Source: Palsa-461 sp963768185
Lineage (GTDB): Bacteria; Actinomycetota; Acidimicrobiia; Acidimicrobiales; RAAP-2
Assembly: GCA_963768185.1 (NCBI GenBank)
Contig: CAVYGS010000005.1
Span: forward strand, 1,257,826-1,321,825
Reading direction: 5' to 3'
DNA length: 64,000 bases
Positions 41,947-51,181 of the stretch are shown here, in pieces (the first letter of the stretch is position 1; each line of letters starts with the position of its first letter). The position numbers were made by a program, and so were the translations under genes. Below the pieces are notes generated by a model. That model was not told where the DNA came from. It made no database searches and saw only the letters and a list, made by a program, of their open reading frames with translations.

Positions 41947-43377
41947 TCAATCTCCCGAAAGCTTCACCTGCGCGAGGTTGCCGTTCTCCTCGATTACCGT
42001 TCCGAACGGCTCACTGAGACGCCGGAATAGGTCAAGTACTTCGTGCGCGTTGTCGCCTGTCGCCAGTACGGGGCGACCCCGTTGCCCACGTGGTCGACCA
42101 AACCCTAAGTCGATGGGACGTAGCTGAATGTCGGAAAGCCTTCCGGCAGTGAATTCGACGATCGCGACCACGTCGCGCCAAAACGGAGGGTCTGCCGCGA
42201 AGCCCCGCCGTCCCTCCGTTAGCTCACGGCCTGCTCGAGTGTCGAAGAAATCAGCTGGAGTGGCAACCCAGGGGTTCTCGAATCGGGAGCGAATCATATT
42301 GTCCAACGGGACCCGCTCGATCGTGTCATTCTGAATTACAAAGTGCCCGATGCTGTAGAAAATTGGCTTACCCTTATAGATCTCGATTCCACGATCACAG
42401 TGGGGGCCGTGACCGTGGACAACGTCCGCACCTGCATCGATCGCCGCATGAGCGACTGCCACCAAGAGATCCGAAGGCTCGTCATGTGTCGCTCCATCTT
42501 CGTGGCTGTGCACACTGAACACGACCAGATCCGCCTGACGCTTGGCATCGTGAATACGCTGCTGATTCTCCGCTAGGTCCCCTTCGTGGGGAATAAGGGC
42601 TATACCTGGACTGTCGCCGACGCGGAAGCGATTCCCGTCCGGAGCCGGGTACTGCCAAACCGACTGCAGATCAGCCATGTAGAACTCGCTTTCCGAGTCT
42701 TGCTCCGTCGAGAGTCCCCATGATTGGTCCATAAACGGGGGATGCGCGGTAAGAGGATCTCGCGCGGTTGAACCCGGTGCTGCGAAGAGCCCCTTTAGGC
42801 CAAAATCATCGCGGAACCGCCTCAGTGCCGTAAACACTTCGGGCGTGACGGTGTACGTTGTCGTGTACCGAATGAGGTTAGCCCCCGGACGACCATGCCC
42901 ATCACGCCACCGATGCTGCGCCCGCATCACCGACGGCCCTGACGTAGTAGCGGACACCAGAGCCACACGGCCTGTCGGGGTGTCTAGGTACGCGGGTGCC
43001 ACAGCATCGCCTAGGTTCCGCCCAGTCCCGGCGTGAGGCATGCCGTATCGATTGAGGTTAGCGATATTGGTGACCACTCCCCCTTCACCAAAGTCATAGG
43101 CGTGATTGTTCGCTGCCGCGACCACACCTACGCCAAGAAATCGTAACTCCTCGACGATGTGGGGCGCAGCCCGCATATAGGTTCCGCCCGGAGTCATCGC
43201 TGGGGGATTCTCGAAATCGTGAAAGAGCATTTCCGCATTAACAATCGCGAGATCTACATCGTGAAGCAACTCCACCAGGCCGAGAAATTCTGGCTCCTGG
43301 AAGAGCGACATGCGCCGAGAGATCATCGCATCGCCCCCCAACGCCAGCCGACATGGTGCTATATCCGATCTATACAC
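41947..43377 (-). CDS. CapA-family metallophosphatase-fold protein (second copy)
   Basis: A 476-residue CapA/PgsA-like protein from a GTG at 43377 with GGGGGAG ten bases upstream. Metal-binding blocks are LALGGDAMISRRM near 12, VAAANNHAYDFGEGG near 88, VFSVHSHEDGATHDEPSD near 286, and HGHGPHCDRGIEIYKGKPIF near 318, followed by YSIGHF. It is longer than the copy at 3695-4843 (382 residues) and only distantly similar, so the two are not recent duplicates. No capsule synthesis genes are nearby. Neighbours are a Liv-type importer and a thiolase/DUF35 pair. An amide- or phosphoester-hydrolase role in catabolism is possible but unproven. Confidence 0.83.
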   Translation of the reverse strand: MYRSDIAPCRLALGGDAMISRRMSLFQEPEFLGLVELLHDVDLAIVNAEMLFHDFENPPAMTPGGTYMRAAPHIVEELRFLGVGVVAAANNHAYDFGEGGVVTNIANLNRYGMPHAGTGRNLGDAVAPAYLDTPTGRVALVSATTSGPSVMRAQHRWRDGHGRPGANLIRYTTTYTVTPEVFTALRRFRDDFGLKGLFAAPGSTARDPLTAHPPFMDQSWGLSTEQDSESEFYMADLQSVWQYPAPDGNRFRVGDSPGIALIPHEGDLAENQQRIHDAKRQADLVVFSVHSHEDGATHDEPSDLLVAVAHAAIDAGADVVHGHGPHCDRGIEIYKGKPIFYSIGHFVIQNDTIERVPLDNMIRSRFENPWVATPADFFDTRAGRELTEGRRGFAADPPFWRDVVAIVEFTAGRLSDIQLRPIDLGFGRPRGQRGRPVLATGDNAHEVLDLFRRLSEPFGTVIEENGNLAQVKLSGD

Positions 43378-43609
43378 AGTCGCTCACTCCCCCATATTCT
43401 TTCTGACTTTGTCCGCACGAGCACTACCCCGCGCATCACAGGATGGCCCACTAACCATGCCGCCTCCTCTGAATTCCCAAACGCCATCCACACGACCCAT
43501 TTACCCGCTCACAATCCGCGGAGCATCGAAGCGTTTGCGCCTTACCGTGCGACCGCGACGGCATCATGGAGCACATTCACCCATCCTCGCCAAATGGCTC
43601 AACATCACC

Positions 43610-44485
43610 TTAGGATGCTGAGAACGTGTGCTCGGCCCCTCGGAACAGGCCCTTCGGTCGGATCAGTAGAACAACGAGCATCACGCCAAAGGTCGCCGCA
43701 TCGATCCACGCTCCTAAACTAAGTGCACCCATTATCGTTGCCACGGCCCCTGCCAGCCCAGCCGCCACAACGGCTCCGCGAACATCACCTAAACCTCCCA
43801 CGATCGCCACAGCGAAAGCGACCAATACGTACGTATAGCCAATCGTCGGAGTCAGTGAGTACAGACCCGCCACTAGTCCTCCGGCCAGGCCGGCCAGGAG
43901 CCCACTTATGACAAACGCAATAAAGATCAGTCGGGCCGGGGAAACGCCCATTATTGTGACTGTTTCTCTGTCCATCCCGGCTGCACGAATCGCTGTGCCC
44001 ACGCGAGTACGTCCAAGAAACAGGTACAAGAAGATGAAGGCGATGATGCTTGCTCCAACTAAAATCGCGTCTTGGCCACTTATGTAAACTCCGCCAATCG
44101 CCCAATTCTGTGACAGCCCAGGCTGGGCCGTGACCGGATTGAAGGTGTAGTGAGCACCCAGGCCATTTTCAATAATGGCGACCAGACCTAGCGAGATTAA
44201 AAACCCGTTAATTGGTCGATTAATAGTGAATCGGAACAGGCCCCGCTCCAGTAGCCCGCACACCAAACCACCCATAATGACGGCCACAACTATCGCCAAG
44301 CTATACCATGCACCCCCGCTACGATCGACAACGAAGCCCGCATATGCTGCAAGAGTCATGATGTCACCGTGAGCAAAGTTGACAAGCCTGGTTAAACCAA
44401 ACACAAGCGTGATTCCAACGGCAACAAGCGCATAAATGGCCGCGTATATGAGCCCATTTATTCCCTGCTGTATTACAAGATCCAC
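43610..44485 (-). CDS. livH: Branched-chain amino-acid-type ABC transporter permease (LivH-like)
   Basis: A 291-residue inner-membrane permease from a GTG at 44485 with GGGAGA upstream. It begins with the typical VIQQGINGLIYAAIYALVAV and has TLVFGLTRLVNFAHGDIMTL, VGTAIRAAGMDRETVTIMGV (the ATPase-contacting EAA-like loop), GLAGGLVAGLYSLTP and a glycine-rich AVAIVGGLGDVRGAVVAAGL. It is the last of five genes of a Liv-type importer read from right to left. In this family the ligand is often an aromatic or short-chain acid rather than an amino acid. Confidence 0.92.
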   Translation of the reverse strand: MDLVIQQGINGLIYAAIYALVAVGITLVFGLTRLVNFAHGDIMTLAAYAGFVVDRSGGAWYSLAIVVAVIMGGLVCGLLERGLFRFTINRPINGFLISLGLVAIIENGLGAHYTFNPVTAQPGLSQNWAIGGVYISGQDAILVGASIIAFIFLYLFLGRTRVGTAIRAAGMDRETVTIMGVSPARLIFIAFVISGLLAGLAGGLVAGLYSLTPTIGYTYVLVAFAVAIVGGLGDVRGAVVAAGLAGAVATIMGALSLGAWIDAATFGVMLVVLLIRPKGLFRGAEHTFSAS

Positions 44486-44504
44486 AGCATCTCCCGAGCG
44501 GCCG

Positions 44505-45245
44505 TTAACCGATGAACCCAGTATGCTGAGCCTCAGATTCACCCATGTATAAGTCGACCAGCCGGCCCTGGATGTCCTCTCTCATTCCCTCTTGAACTAG
44601 AGCTCCCTGACGCAACACACAGTAGCGAGACGCGACCTGGAACACTAAAGATTGAGTCTGCTCCGCCATTAATATCGTTGTAGAGGATTCGGTGCTCAAA
44701 TTCCCTAAGGCACGCCCGAGCTCGTGAATTACTATCGGCGCCAGACCAACCGAGGCTTCGTCCAGAAGGAGAAGGCGCGGATTTGAGATTAGGCCGCGTC
44801 CAATCGCAACCATCTGCTGCTGTCCCCCACTCAGTTCACGGGCGTGGCGATGCTGGGCTCCCGCCAAGACCGGAAACAACGAGTAAACGAACTCCTGACG
44901 AGCCTTCAACTCCCTTGGAGAAAGGTAATAGCCTCCCATCATTAGATTTTCCTTGACCGACAATCCTGGAAAACACCGACGTCCTTGCGGTACATGAGAG
45001 ATCCCGCGGCGAGCTATAGAAGCCGGGCGAAGGCCATCTAGCCGCTCACCCTCGAAGGTGATGTGTCCTGACTCAACACGTGCAAGTCCGGATATGGCCC
45101 TTAGGACCGTGGTCTTTCCCGCGCCGTTGAGACCCAAGAGGCCAACATGTCCTCCTGCATTGAGCTCCAACGAAAAGTCGCGTACAGCGCGGGCGCTACC
45201 GTACGACACAGTTAGACGGCTTATTGAAAGCAGGGCCGCGGTCAT
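44505..45245 (-). CDS. livF: Liv-type ABC transporter ATP-binding protein (LivF-like)
   Basis: A 246-residue ATPase with Walker A GLNGAGKTT near 38, HVPQGRRCFPGLSVKENLMM, signature ELSGGQQQMVAIGRGL, Walker B LLLLDEASVGLAP and a switch region ILMAEQTQSL. The VPQGR...FPGLSVKENL stretch is diagnostic of LivF. ATG at 45245, directly adjacent to the livG stop at 45246. It forms a heterodimer with LivG under the LivH/LivM pair. Confidence 0.94.
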   Translation of the reverse strand: MTAALLSISRLTVSYGSARAVRDFSLELNAGGHVGLLGLNGAGKTTVLRAISGLARVESGHITFEGERLDGLRPASIARRGISHVPQGRRCFPGLSVKENLMMGGYYLSPRELKARQEFVYSLFPVLAGAQHRHARELSGGQQQMVAIGRGLISNPRLLLLDEASVGLAPIVIHELGRALGNLSTESSTTILMAEQTQSLVFQVASRYCVLRQGALVQEGMREDIQGRLVDLYMGESEAQHTGFIG

Positions 45246-46013
45246 CTATGGGCTTCCCAAGTAGCTCCGCACAACTGCTTCGTCGTCCAACGCCGCATTG
45301 GGGACCCCATCAAAAATCAGCTCACCCATATTAAATACCAACAGTCGATCACATAGTCCCAGTAGAAAAGGAACATTGTGATCTACGACCACAACGGTAG
45401 TGCCTCTTTCGCCCGAGCGTCGGATGCGTTCACCGACCGCATTTAATTCCGCCTCATTTAGCCCGGAGCCAGGTTCGTCGACCATCAGCAGGCGGGGGCA
45501 CATTGCGTCCGCAACCGCAAAGCCCAAGAGCTTCTGCATTCCGTATGAAACCTCAGATGCAATGGCATGCCGATAATCAGCGAGTCGACTGTGAGCAAGT
45601 AGCTCAAGGATCTCCTCATCGCCTGAAGTAAAGCCCGGCCGGTTCAATGCAATGGCCAGGTGTTCTCCGATGCTGAGGCTGGGAAATATGGTGGTCTCCT
45701 GAAAGGTCCTTGCGATGCCCCGCTTGACGAGAGCGCGAGGACTGGCGTGAATGATCGACTCCCCGAAATAGAGCAGCCCCCCCTTAGTGGGCCGAGCAAA
45801 TCCTGAAATGACATTTAGCAACGTCGACTTGCCAGACCCATTTGCACCCGCAATACCGAGGATCTGTCCTGCGGGCACCGCAAAACTGACGGACGTTAGC
45901 GCAGCAATACCCCCGTACCTCTTTGTGAGATCTTCGACCTCGAGGCAGGGCACCGTGCGCTCAATTGCTTCCAGCGCTCCTCCCTGCTTTGGCCGCCCAT
46001 AGATTCCCCTCAC
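45246..46013 (-). CDS. livG: Liv-type ABC transporter ATP-binding protein (LivG-like)
   Basis: A 255-residue ATPase from a GTG at 46013 that overlaps the livM stop as GTGA. It has Walker A GANGSGKST, IARTFQETTIFPSLSIGEHL in place of the usual Q-loop, Walker B LLMVDEPGSGLNEAE and switch VVVVDHNVPFLLGLCDRLLV. The signature motif reads VSYGMQKLLGFAVADA, where LSYGxQR is standard for LivG, so ATP-site function looks preserved. Confidence 0.93.
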   Translation of the reverse strand: MRGIYGRPKQGGALEAIERTVPCLEVEDLTKRYGGIAALTSVSFAVPAGQILGIAGANGSGKSTLLNVISGFARPTKGGLLYFGESIIHASPRALVKRGIARTFQETTIFPSLSIGEHLAIALNRPGFTSGDEEILELLAHSRLADYRHAIASEVSYGMQKLLGFAVADAMCPRLLMVDEPGSGLNEAELNAVGERIRRSGERGTTVVVVDHNVPFLLGLCDRLLVFNMGELIFDGVPNAALDDEAVVRSYLGSP

Positions 46014-47134
46014 TTCGACGCCTCGTTCTGCCCGGGGTTGCTCCTGTGGGACGCGACATCGAAGTCACCAATCCTGTTGTTCAAGGTCAGCTCGACGGCG
46101 GGATCACTGCGAACCGGAATCCCTCGTATCCGACGACCGGCAGCGCTAATCAACTCCACTGAACTTAGTACTCCGCCAGGGAAAGCAAGGATAAATACGA
46201 TCAGAAGAACCCCGAGCAAGATCTGTCCACCCGTCGGCGATAGCGGTAACCATACTGGGAGCCCGATCACAAGTATGCTTCCAACGAAAGGACCCAGCGT
46301 AAACATAAGGCCGCCCAAGATGATCATCTCAAGGAACATGAGACTGGCGCCAGCCCCGAACTGACTAGGTTGGACATAATGTTCGAAGAAGGCCCACAAC
46401 GCCCCAGATAGTCCGCACGCTGCACCTGAAATGCAAAAGGCCAGCACATTCAAATGAGTCGTATGTATGCCGACGCTTTTTGCCAGGATCTCGTTCTCAC
46501 GCACCGCGGACAACCGAAACCCGAAGCGTGAACGTCTGATCTGGCTCAGGATGACGACAACTACGATAAGGATCACGTATACGGCGAGATACCATTGAAA
46601 TACACTTCTGAGAATAAGTAGTCGGGGAATTATCACCGCGGAGGTATTTACGAACATGCCGGTATCACCTCCTGTTATCGAACCTAGATTGATCGTGAGG
46701 GTCGTTATTATTTCGACAGCCACAAAGGTGACGATGACGAAGTATTGACCCGAGATGCGACCAGTAGGAAGCCCGATTAGGGCGGCGGCGAGTGCAGCGG
46801 CGACAGCCGCGGGGACGATATCCGCTATCAACGGCCAGCCCAAGTGCGCTGCGAGGAGCGCGGAAGCGTATGCCCCGACAGCCCAGAGGCCTCCGTGAGC
46901 CATTGAGACCGAGCCCGCACCTCGCCACAGAAAGGCGACCCCATAGGCCGCGATACTGTAAATGCACATAAGCGTTGCAAGGGTGAGCGTTGCCGGCGTG
47001 AACGATATAGTAGGGACGACAGCACCCACAATGAGGGCTAAAGCTATGGCAATAGGTCTGACGACCGATCGTGGATAACTCTGGTCACGGGAAATTTTAT
47101 TTTGGATTGATATGGGTAACCTTCTCTTTCCCAT
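46010..47134 (-). CDS. livM: Liv-type ABC transporter permease (LivM-like)
   Basis: About 374 residues with nine or more membrane helices. LWRGAGSVSMAHGGLWAVGA is the LivM entry motif. RRSRFGFRLSAVRENEILAK is the ATPase-contacting loop and AGASLMFLEMIILGGLMFTL the conserved glycine region. The ATG at 47134 lies 38 bases inside the end of livK and has no strong ribosome site, so the start is uncertain. A truncated copy of its first 45 codons exists at 53854-53995, as part of the 1.5-kb duplication. Confidence 0.9.
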   Translation of the reverse strand: MGKRRLPISIQNKISRDQSYPRSVVRPIAIALALIVGAVVPTISFTPATLTLATLMCIYSIAAYGVAFLWRGAGSVSMAHGGLWAVGAYASALLAAHLGWPLIADIVPAAVAAALAAALIGLPTGRISGQYFVIVTFVAVEIITTLTINLGSITGGDTGMFVNTSAVIIPRLLILRSVFQWYLAVYVILIVVVVILSQIRRSRFGFRLSAVRENEILAKSVGIHTTHLNVLAFCISGAACGLSGALWAFFEHYVQPSQFGAGASLMFLEMIILGGLMFTLGPFVGSILVIGLPVWLPLSPTGGQILLGVLLIVFILAFPGGVLSSVELISAAGRRIRGIPVRSDPAVELTLNNRIGDFDVASHRSNPGQNEASK

Positions 47135-48227
47135 TATTCGTGTAGCAAATGTCCGTCCCATAGGTGGCATAGCGACTGGACCCAATGCTGATGGTTCCTA
47201 CGACTCCAGAGTAGGTGGTTGACTGAAGCGCTGACATGACCGCCTTAGCATTCGTGTAAGTCTGCGCTTTACCTATCGCCTTGGCAAGAAGGAAGTAGTA
47301 GTCATAGTTGTATAGTGTCGCGGTCATAGCGGCTGGTAATGGACCAGGGTAGGCAGCGTGATATTTGGCTACAAAGGCTTTTGTTACGGGCGAGCTAGGA
47401 GGCTGCAGCTCGGGCCCGAGGGCGTCGCCAACGTACGGAAGCTTGAACGAGAGCTGCGTGGCGGTGATGCAATCATCTGGATAGCCTGCGACCTTTGCCG
47501 ATGGGTCCAAGCTGGCAATGGCAGGAAGCGTCAACTGGAGGTCCTGACTATCATCTGATGTGATAATTACTTGCGGATTTGCCGCGATGGCCGCCGTCAC
47601 TTCAGGACTTACATCGGTCGCGTCCTCCGGGAACAACTCGGTCGCAACTATGGACCCACCGTAGGCCTTCAAAGCTTGCTTGAAAATGGGCAGTATTGCT
47701 GTCGGGGTTCCGTCGTTACTCATAACCGCAGCAACTCGGGTCGTGCCGGGATAGAAATGCTCCAGTCCCTTGATGAACTGGGTGCCTTTCTCCTGGTTAG
47801 ACCCCAGAGTGAGAACGGTATACTTGAGACTGGGAAGGAGATCGGCCACTTGGTCTGCGCTTGCAAAGTAGATCACCTTCGCCGGATTTGTGACTTGAGC
47901 GACGATGGGTCCAAACGCGCCGAGACCACCAAACATAAAGCTGACATGATCAGTTTGAACGAGCTGAGTTGCGCAGGCTGAAGTCTGAGTAGCTTCCGTG
48001 TTGTCATTACATTCGATCAGTTGGAACTTGTACTTCTTCCCGTGGAGAGTTACGCCGCCAGCACTGTTTATTTCTCGAATAGCCAACTTCGAAGCGTTAT
48101 AACTTGGAACTCCATACGAACCAAACGCTCCGGTTAGCTCTCCCACAAAACCGATCTTTATTACGCTAGCGGTCTTGGACGCAGCAGCGCCGGTCACCGA
48201 AGTAGCAAGCAGCAGAACCAACCCCAT
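47097..48227 (-). CDS. livK: Liv-type substrate-binding protein, copy A (leader frameshifted)
   Basis: A periplasmic-binding-fold receptor (Leu/Ile/Val-type). IKIGFVGELTGAFGSYGVPS opens the mature part. AIREINSAGGVTLHGKKYKF, AVMSNDGTPTAILPIFKQAL and the C-terminal YGTDICYTNNGKEKVTHINP follow. Compared with copy B at 53958-55169 the body is identical, but an extra A near 48256 shifts the leader. The natural GTG start of copy B (equivalent to 48309) is therefore out of frame. The ATG at 48227 (MGLVLLLATSVTGAAASK) could still give a short signal peptide but has no ribosome site of its own. It heads the livK-M-G-F-H run. Confidence 0.88.
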   Translation of the reverse strand: MGLVLLLATSVTGAAASKTASVIKIGFVGELTGAFGSYGVPSYNASKLAIREINSAGGVTLHGKKYKFQLIECNDNTEATQTSACATQLVQTDHVSFMFGGLGAFGPIVAQVTNPAKVIYFASADQVADLLPSLKYTVLTLGSNQEKGTQFIKGLEHFYPGTTRVAAVMSNDGTPTAILPIFKQALKAYGGSIVATELFPEDATDVSPEVTAAIAANPQVIITSDDSQDLQLTLPAIASLDPSAKVAGYPDDCITATQLSFKLPYVGDALGPELQPPSSPVTKAFVAKYHAAYPGPLPAAMTATLYNYDYYFLLAKAIGKAQTYTNAKAVMSALQSTTYSGVVGTISIGSSRYATYGTDICYTNNGKEKVTHINPK

Positions 48228-48378
48228 CGAGATGGATGAAGCGAGCCAGCGGCGGAAGCTTGTGGGGTCGCAGCTGTCTCCCGTCGCGGGCTCGTTGGCC
48301 TTTACGCACGCGCGCAACCTTCCTTTTCGTAGATGGCAGATTCCACCAGACCCCTTCCCCCCGATCGAACTTTGTGTC

Positions 48379-48407
48379 AGTCTAAGTCTTGTGTACCGAC
48401 CGGTCAA
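48379..48407 (-). promoter_or_regulatory. livK copy A promoter with operator-like ACCGACCGGT
   Basis: On the minus strand TTGACC (48407-48402) and TAGACT (48384-48379) are separated by exactly 17 bases. ACCGGTCGGT, which resembles TetR-family half-sites, lies over the -35 and into the spacer (48395-48404). The TetR gene at 59404 is a possible ligand. The identical promoter is at 55239-55267. Confidence 0.55.
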
Positions 48408-48499
48408 GACAATGGCGCTGGACCATTTCGCCAAGGCCGTCGAGCGGCGAGGCTGCCGAGCGATGGTCGGCCTGGGCGCGACCGCCAATTCCGCTGAGG

Positions 48500-49492
48500 C
48501 TGACAGACGCATGCGACTTCCGCGGCGACAATGCAGCTTGTCCCCGGGGATCGCTGTTCGGCGGGGTGCCTCACACGGCGTGTAAACGCTCCGGACGCAG
48601 GCGCCGACTCAAGACCACCTGCGATTCCTCCAGCGGGCATTGGAAGAGGTGCCGAGGACACGAACTTGATCAAGCGCACCTTCGGCGACGAGGAGGCGCA
48701 CCAAGGTGATCGGACGACTCCCCGACAAACGCACCTGCATCGCCCTCGTCTTCCGCAGTGCTCGAATGCCAGTCCGGCTGGCGGTGGATGATCATGATAC
48801 GGGCGCCCTCCGGCGCCTCCAGGACCTCCACCGAGAGCTCCGCGGCGATCGGCGCGAACCCCGAGTTCGACGACATCGTGACAGCGGCTGAATGTGCATG
48901 GTGAGGGATTCGAAGCCCACGACCAGCCACGCAGCTGCCAATGGGTAAGCGCGTTTCCCATTAGACCCAGAAGCCGTCCATGCGTCGGGGGATTCGGTCA
49001 TCGCCAGCTTGCCGGGCAGCTCTTCGATCTCGTCTAGAATTCCCACCAGTGGGACTTGAACGCTGGCGGTGAGCTGCCGATGGACGACGTCGGCACGGAC
49101 CTGGCTGCAGCTGCGTTCGCGCCACTTGACAACCTGGGGTCGAGCGAAAGTCGTGGTTGGGTCGAGCGAAGGTCGGGGCTGGGCGACGACGGCCGAACCG
49201 GCCTTCACGTATCGGCTCGGCCAGGCGGGTCGACAGATCAACGCGAAAGTCACTCGGAGGCCAGTCGTAGCAAGGCCCTCAAACCCGGCCGAATGGCCGG
49301 ATCATTCAGCTCACAGTCGAAGCAGTCGCCGACCGACCCGACTGAGCCCGTCACCCTGGCGCCTCGACGAGCGCGGACAAAATGGAACGTGTGTTGACAG
49401 CCCTGCACCCGAGTGACGGACGATCACACCCCGCTAAAGCCGTCCTGGGTCCGAGAAGCCCTGGTTATGGCGAACACTTCCGAGGAGCATCG
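48500..49492. other. Gene-poor stretch with IS256 remnant
   Basis: Apart from the IS256 C-terminal fragment near 48600-48790, I see no convincing gene. Short open frames on both strands give arginine- or serine-rich translations without family likeness. The stretch is more GC-rich than the liv and SDR genes around it and looks like accumulated transposon debris. Confidence 0.45.
48600..48790 (+). pseudogene. Remnant of an IS256-family transposase C-terminus
   Basis: In two frames on the plus strand TNLIKRTFGDEEAHQ and then VIGRLPDKRTCIALVFRSAR match the end of mutator-type transposases (NLIERTFGEERRRTKVIGR-like). A frameshift lies near 48705. Only the last 60 or so codons remain. It differs from the complete IS256 at 29156. 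Confidence 0.5.
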
Positions 49493-49807
49493 TCATCCGA
49501 GCACGTTCCATTGATCCACGATGAGCGGCCGGGCGTTGTCCATAAACAGCTCGCCGTCCCTGGCCGTCGCTCTTCCGGCCGGCGTATCCCATGCCCGCTT
49601 CGCAGCATCGTAGGAGGTGAAACGCAGCATTGCGTAGCCGTCGCATGGTCCCCGTCCCCGTTGGAGGGGCGACGGGGTGTTGATGCTGTAGGCGAGTAGG
49701 TCGGGCATCTGGCTGGCGAGGCTGGCGTGGGTAGTCGTCCAGTGATCGATGAAGGCGTCCACGGGCATGCCAGCCTTCTTGGTTACGAGGTACACGACTT
49801 TGATCAT
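49493..49807 (-). CDS. EthD-family protein
   Basis: A 104-residue ferredoxin-like-fold protein from an ATG at 49807 with GAGG eight bases upstream. IKVVYLVTKKAGMPVDAFID, then HWTTTHASLASQMPDLLAYS, and YAMLRFTSYDAAKRAWDTPA are typical of EthD proteins, small partners in ether or aromatic degradation with possible dehydratase or isomerase roles. It is on the same strand as the SDR and ligase genes, 277 bases after the SDR stop, so it may be a separate unit within the catabolic cluster. Confidence 0.8.
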   Translation of the reverse strand: MIKVVYLVTKKAGMPVDAFIDHWTTTHASLASQMPDLLAYSINTPSPLQRGRGPCDGYAMLRFTSYDAAKRAWDTPAGRATARDGELFMDNARPLIVDQWNVLG

Positions 49808-50084
49808 CGATAGGACCTCATGAAGTTGCGACGCGCGCATGCTCGCTCGCAACGGCGATCAATCACCGGCACCCCCCCAAAGCAAGAAGCAATACGCGAC
49901 GTGATCATCGACGCCGCGGTCAATACGCATTTTCTATTCATGATCCCTGCTTACGTTTAGCGCCTCGGAAGGTCGATCCGAGGCCAAGACAAATGTGTAA
50001 TGCGACGACAAAGTCGAAGAGGTCGATTCATTCTGTGCGCAGAGAAGGAGAGCTCGAGCGCATGAGATTGGTCGACAGGTCCTT

Positions 50085-51011
50085 TCAAATGGCAGACTCC
50101 GGCACAGAATTCCCTAGAGTCTCGGTCAGCGCTCCAAGTGGGCCTGCCGGAGGTGCTGCCGGCAATTTCCTCAAGGCCGGATGCAAACGTCCCTCCAGCT
50201 TCTCGACCGTCCAACCGGCCTCCTCAAATAGAACGACTTCTGTAAAGAGACGACCATAAACGACAATACGGCGTCCGTCGATCCCGATGTGAAAGCCAGT
50301 CACATCCTTGGCGGAATCCGAAGCTAACCAGACAGCCAACGGTGCAGCCTCTTCACGGCGATAAAAGCCCAACTCACGGACGATGGCATCGTCACCTTCC
50401 GCCCCTTTCTTCAGGATACCCATCCGCTCCACATAAGTTTGCATCCCTGGACTCCAAACCGCACCCCGGATGCCATTGACCGTAATTCCGTGGGGCAATA
50501 GCTCCGTGGCCCAACTGTAAGTGGCTGATAGTGCTCCGCCCTTAGACGCTGCATGCGCACTTGCACCAGGTATTCCGTATGCGCCACCACCTATTACGTT
50601 GATGATGCGTCCGCCTTTACCTTGTCGTACCATTTGTTGGGCAGCCTGTTGAGATCCCAGAAAAACCGACGTCAATTGCACGCGAATGATGTCTTCCCAA
50701 GTAGAGTGTTGCAGCGACAGCAGCGGCTGAGGGTCCTGCAAACCCAAAGAGTTAACCCATATGTCTAGCTTTCCATAGACTTGGAGGGTTCGTTCCAAGA
50801 GCGTACCCGTACCGACAGGGTTATCGGAAGGCACGCGAATACCTATTGCGTCGCCTCCGTTCCTAATAATCTCTTCTACAACCCGGTCGACTTCCTCGCT
50901 GATCCCATTCACCACTACCGAAACGCCGACGGATGCAAGCGCCTCGGCAATCGCACGACCCCAGCCCCTCGAAGAGCCTGTAATGACAGCGACCTGTTTA
51001 GGTTGTTCCAT
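50085..51011 (-). CDS. Short-chain dehydrogenase/reductase with altered catalytic residues
   Basis: A 308-residue SDR. Nucleotide-binding TGSSRGWGRAIAEALASVGV (about 11-30) follows a short N-terminus. The position of NNAG reads VNSLGLQ. The catalytic Ser region is INVIGGGAYG, and the YxxxK place reads ASAHAASKGG, so Tyr is replaced by His. The last 60 residues (from about 250) exceed the usual length. ATG at 51011 with GGGGAG. It sits between the acyl-CoA ligase upstream and EthD downstream. Loss of Ser and Tyr suggests a non-oxidoreductive or unusual activity; alternatively another residue serves. Confidence 0.82.
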   Translation of the reverse strand: MEQPKQVAVITGSSRGWGRAIAEALASVGVSVVVNGISEEVDRVVEEIIRNGGDAIGIRVPSDNPVGTGTLLERTLQVYGKLDIWVNSLGLQDPQPLLSLQHSTWEDIIRVQLTSVFLGSQQAAQQMVRQGKGGRIINVIGGGAYGIPGASAHAASKGGALSATYSWATELLPHGITVNGIRGAVWSPGMQTYVERMGILKKGAEGDDAIVRELGFYRREEAAPLAVWLASDSAKDVTGFHIGIDGRRIVVYGRLFTEVVLFEEAGWTVEKLEGRLHPALRKLPAAPPAGPLGALTETLGNSVPESAI

Positions 51012-51181
51012 TGCTCCCCGTTCCAAGCAGAGTGCTGTTCCGGTCGTAAAGGCTTCCGCGACCGACCGATGGAAATGTCGCTGGACTACCGCGTCCGGTA
51101 TCTTCCACTACAGCCAAAAACCACTTAATCCCCCACACGACAACGCTGTAGAAACGGTCGCATTTTCGGACGTCGCACCAT

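Larger units (their letters stand above)
46993..48499. repeat. 1.5-kb direct duplication, copy A (start of livM, livK and promoter)
   Basis: From CCGGCGTGAACG (46993) to CCGCTGAGG (48499) the sequence matches 53854-55359 almost perfectly, in the same orientation. I noticed one substitution (GTAGGG against GTTGGG near 47010) and one base more in copy A near 48256 (GGCGGAAGCTT against GGCGGAGCTT). The two copies flank 5.35 kb of unique DNA. Confidence 0.92.

Noticed and set aside
49056..49416. Plus-strand frames of about 115 codons
   Set aside because: Two overlapping frames of similar length with Ser/Arg-rich sequence and no family likeness; likely transposon debris.
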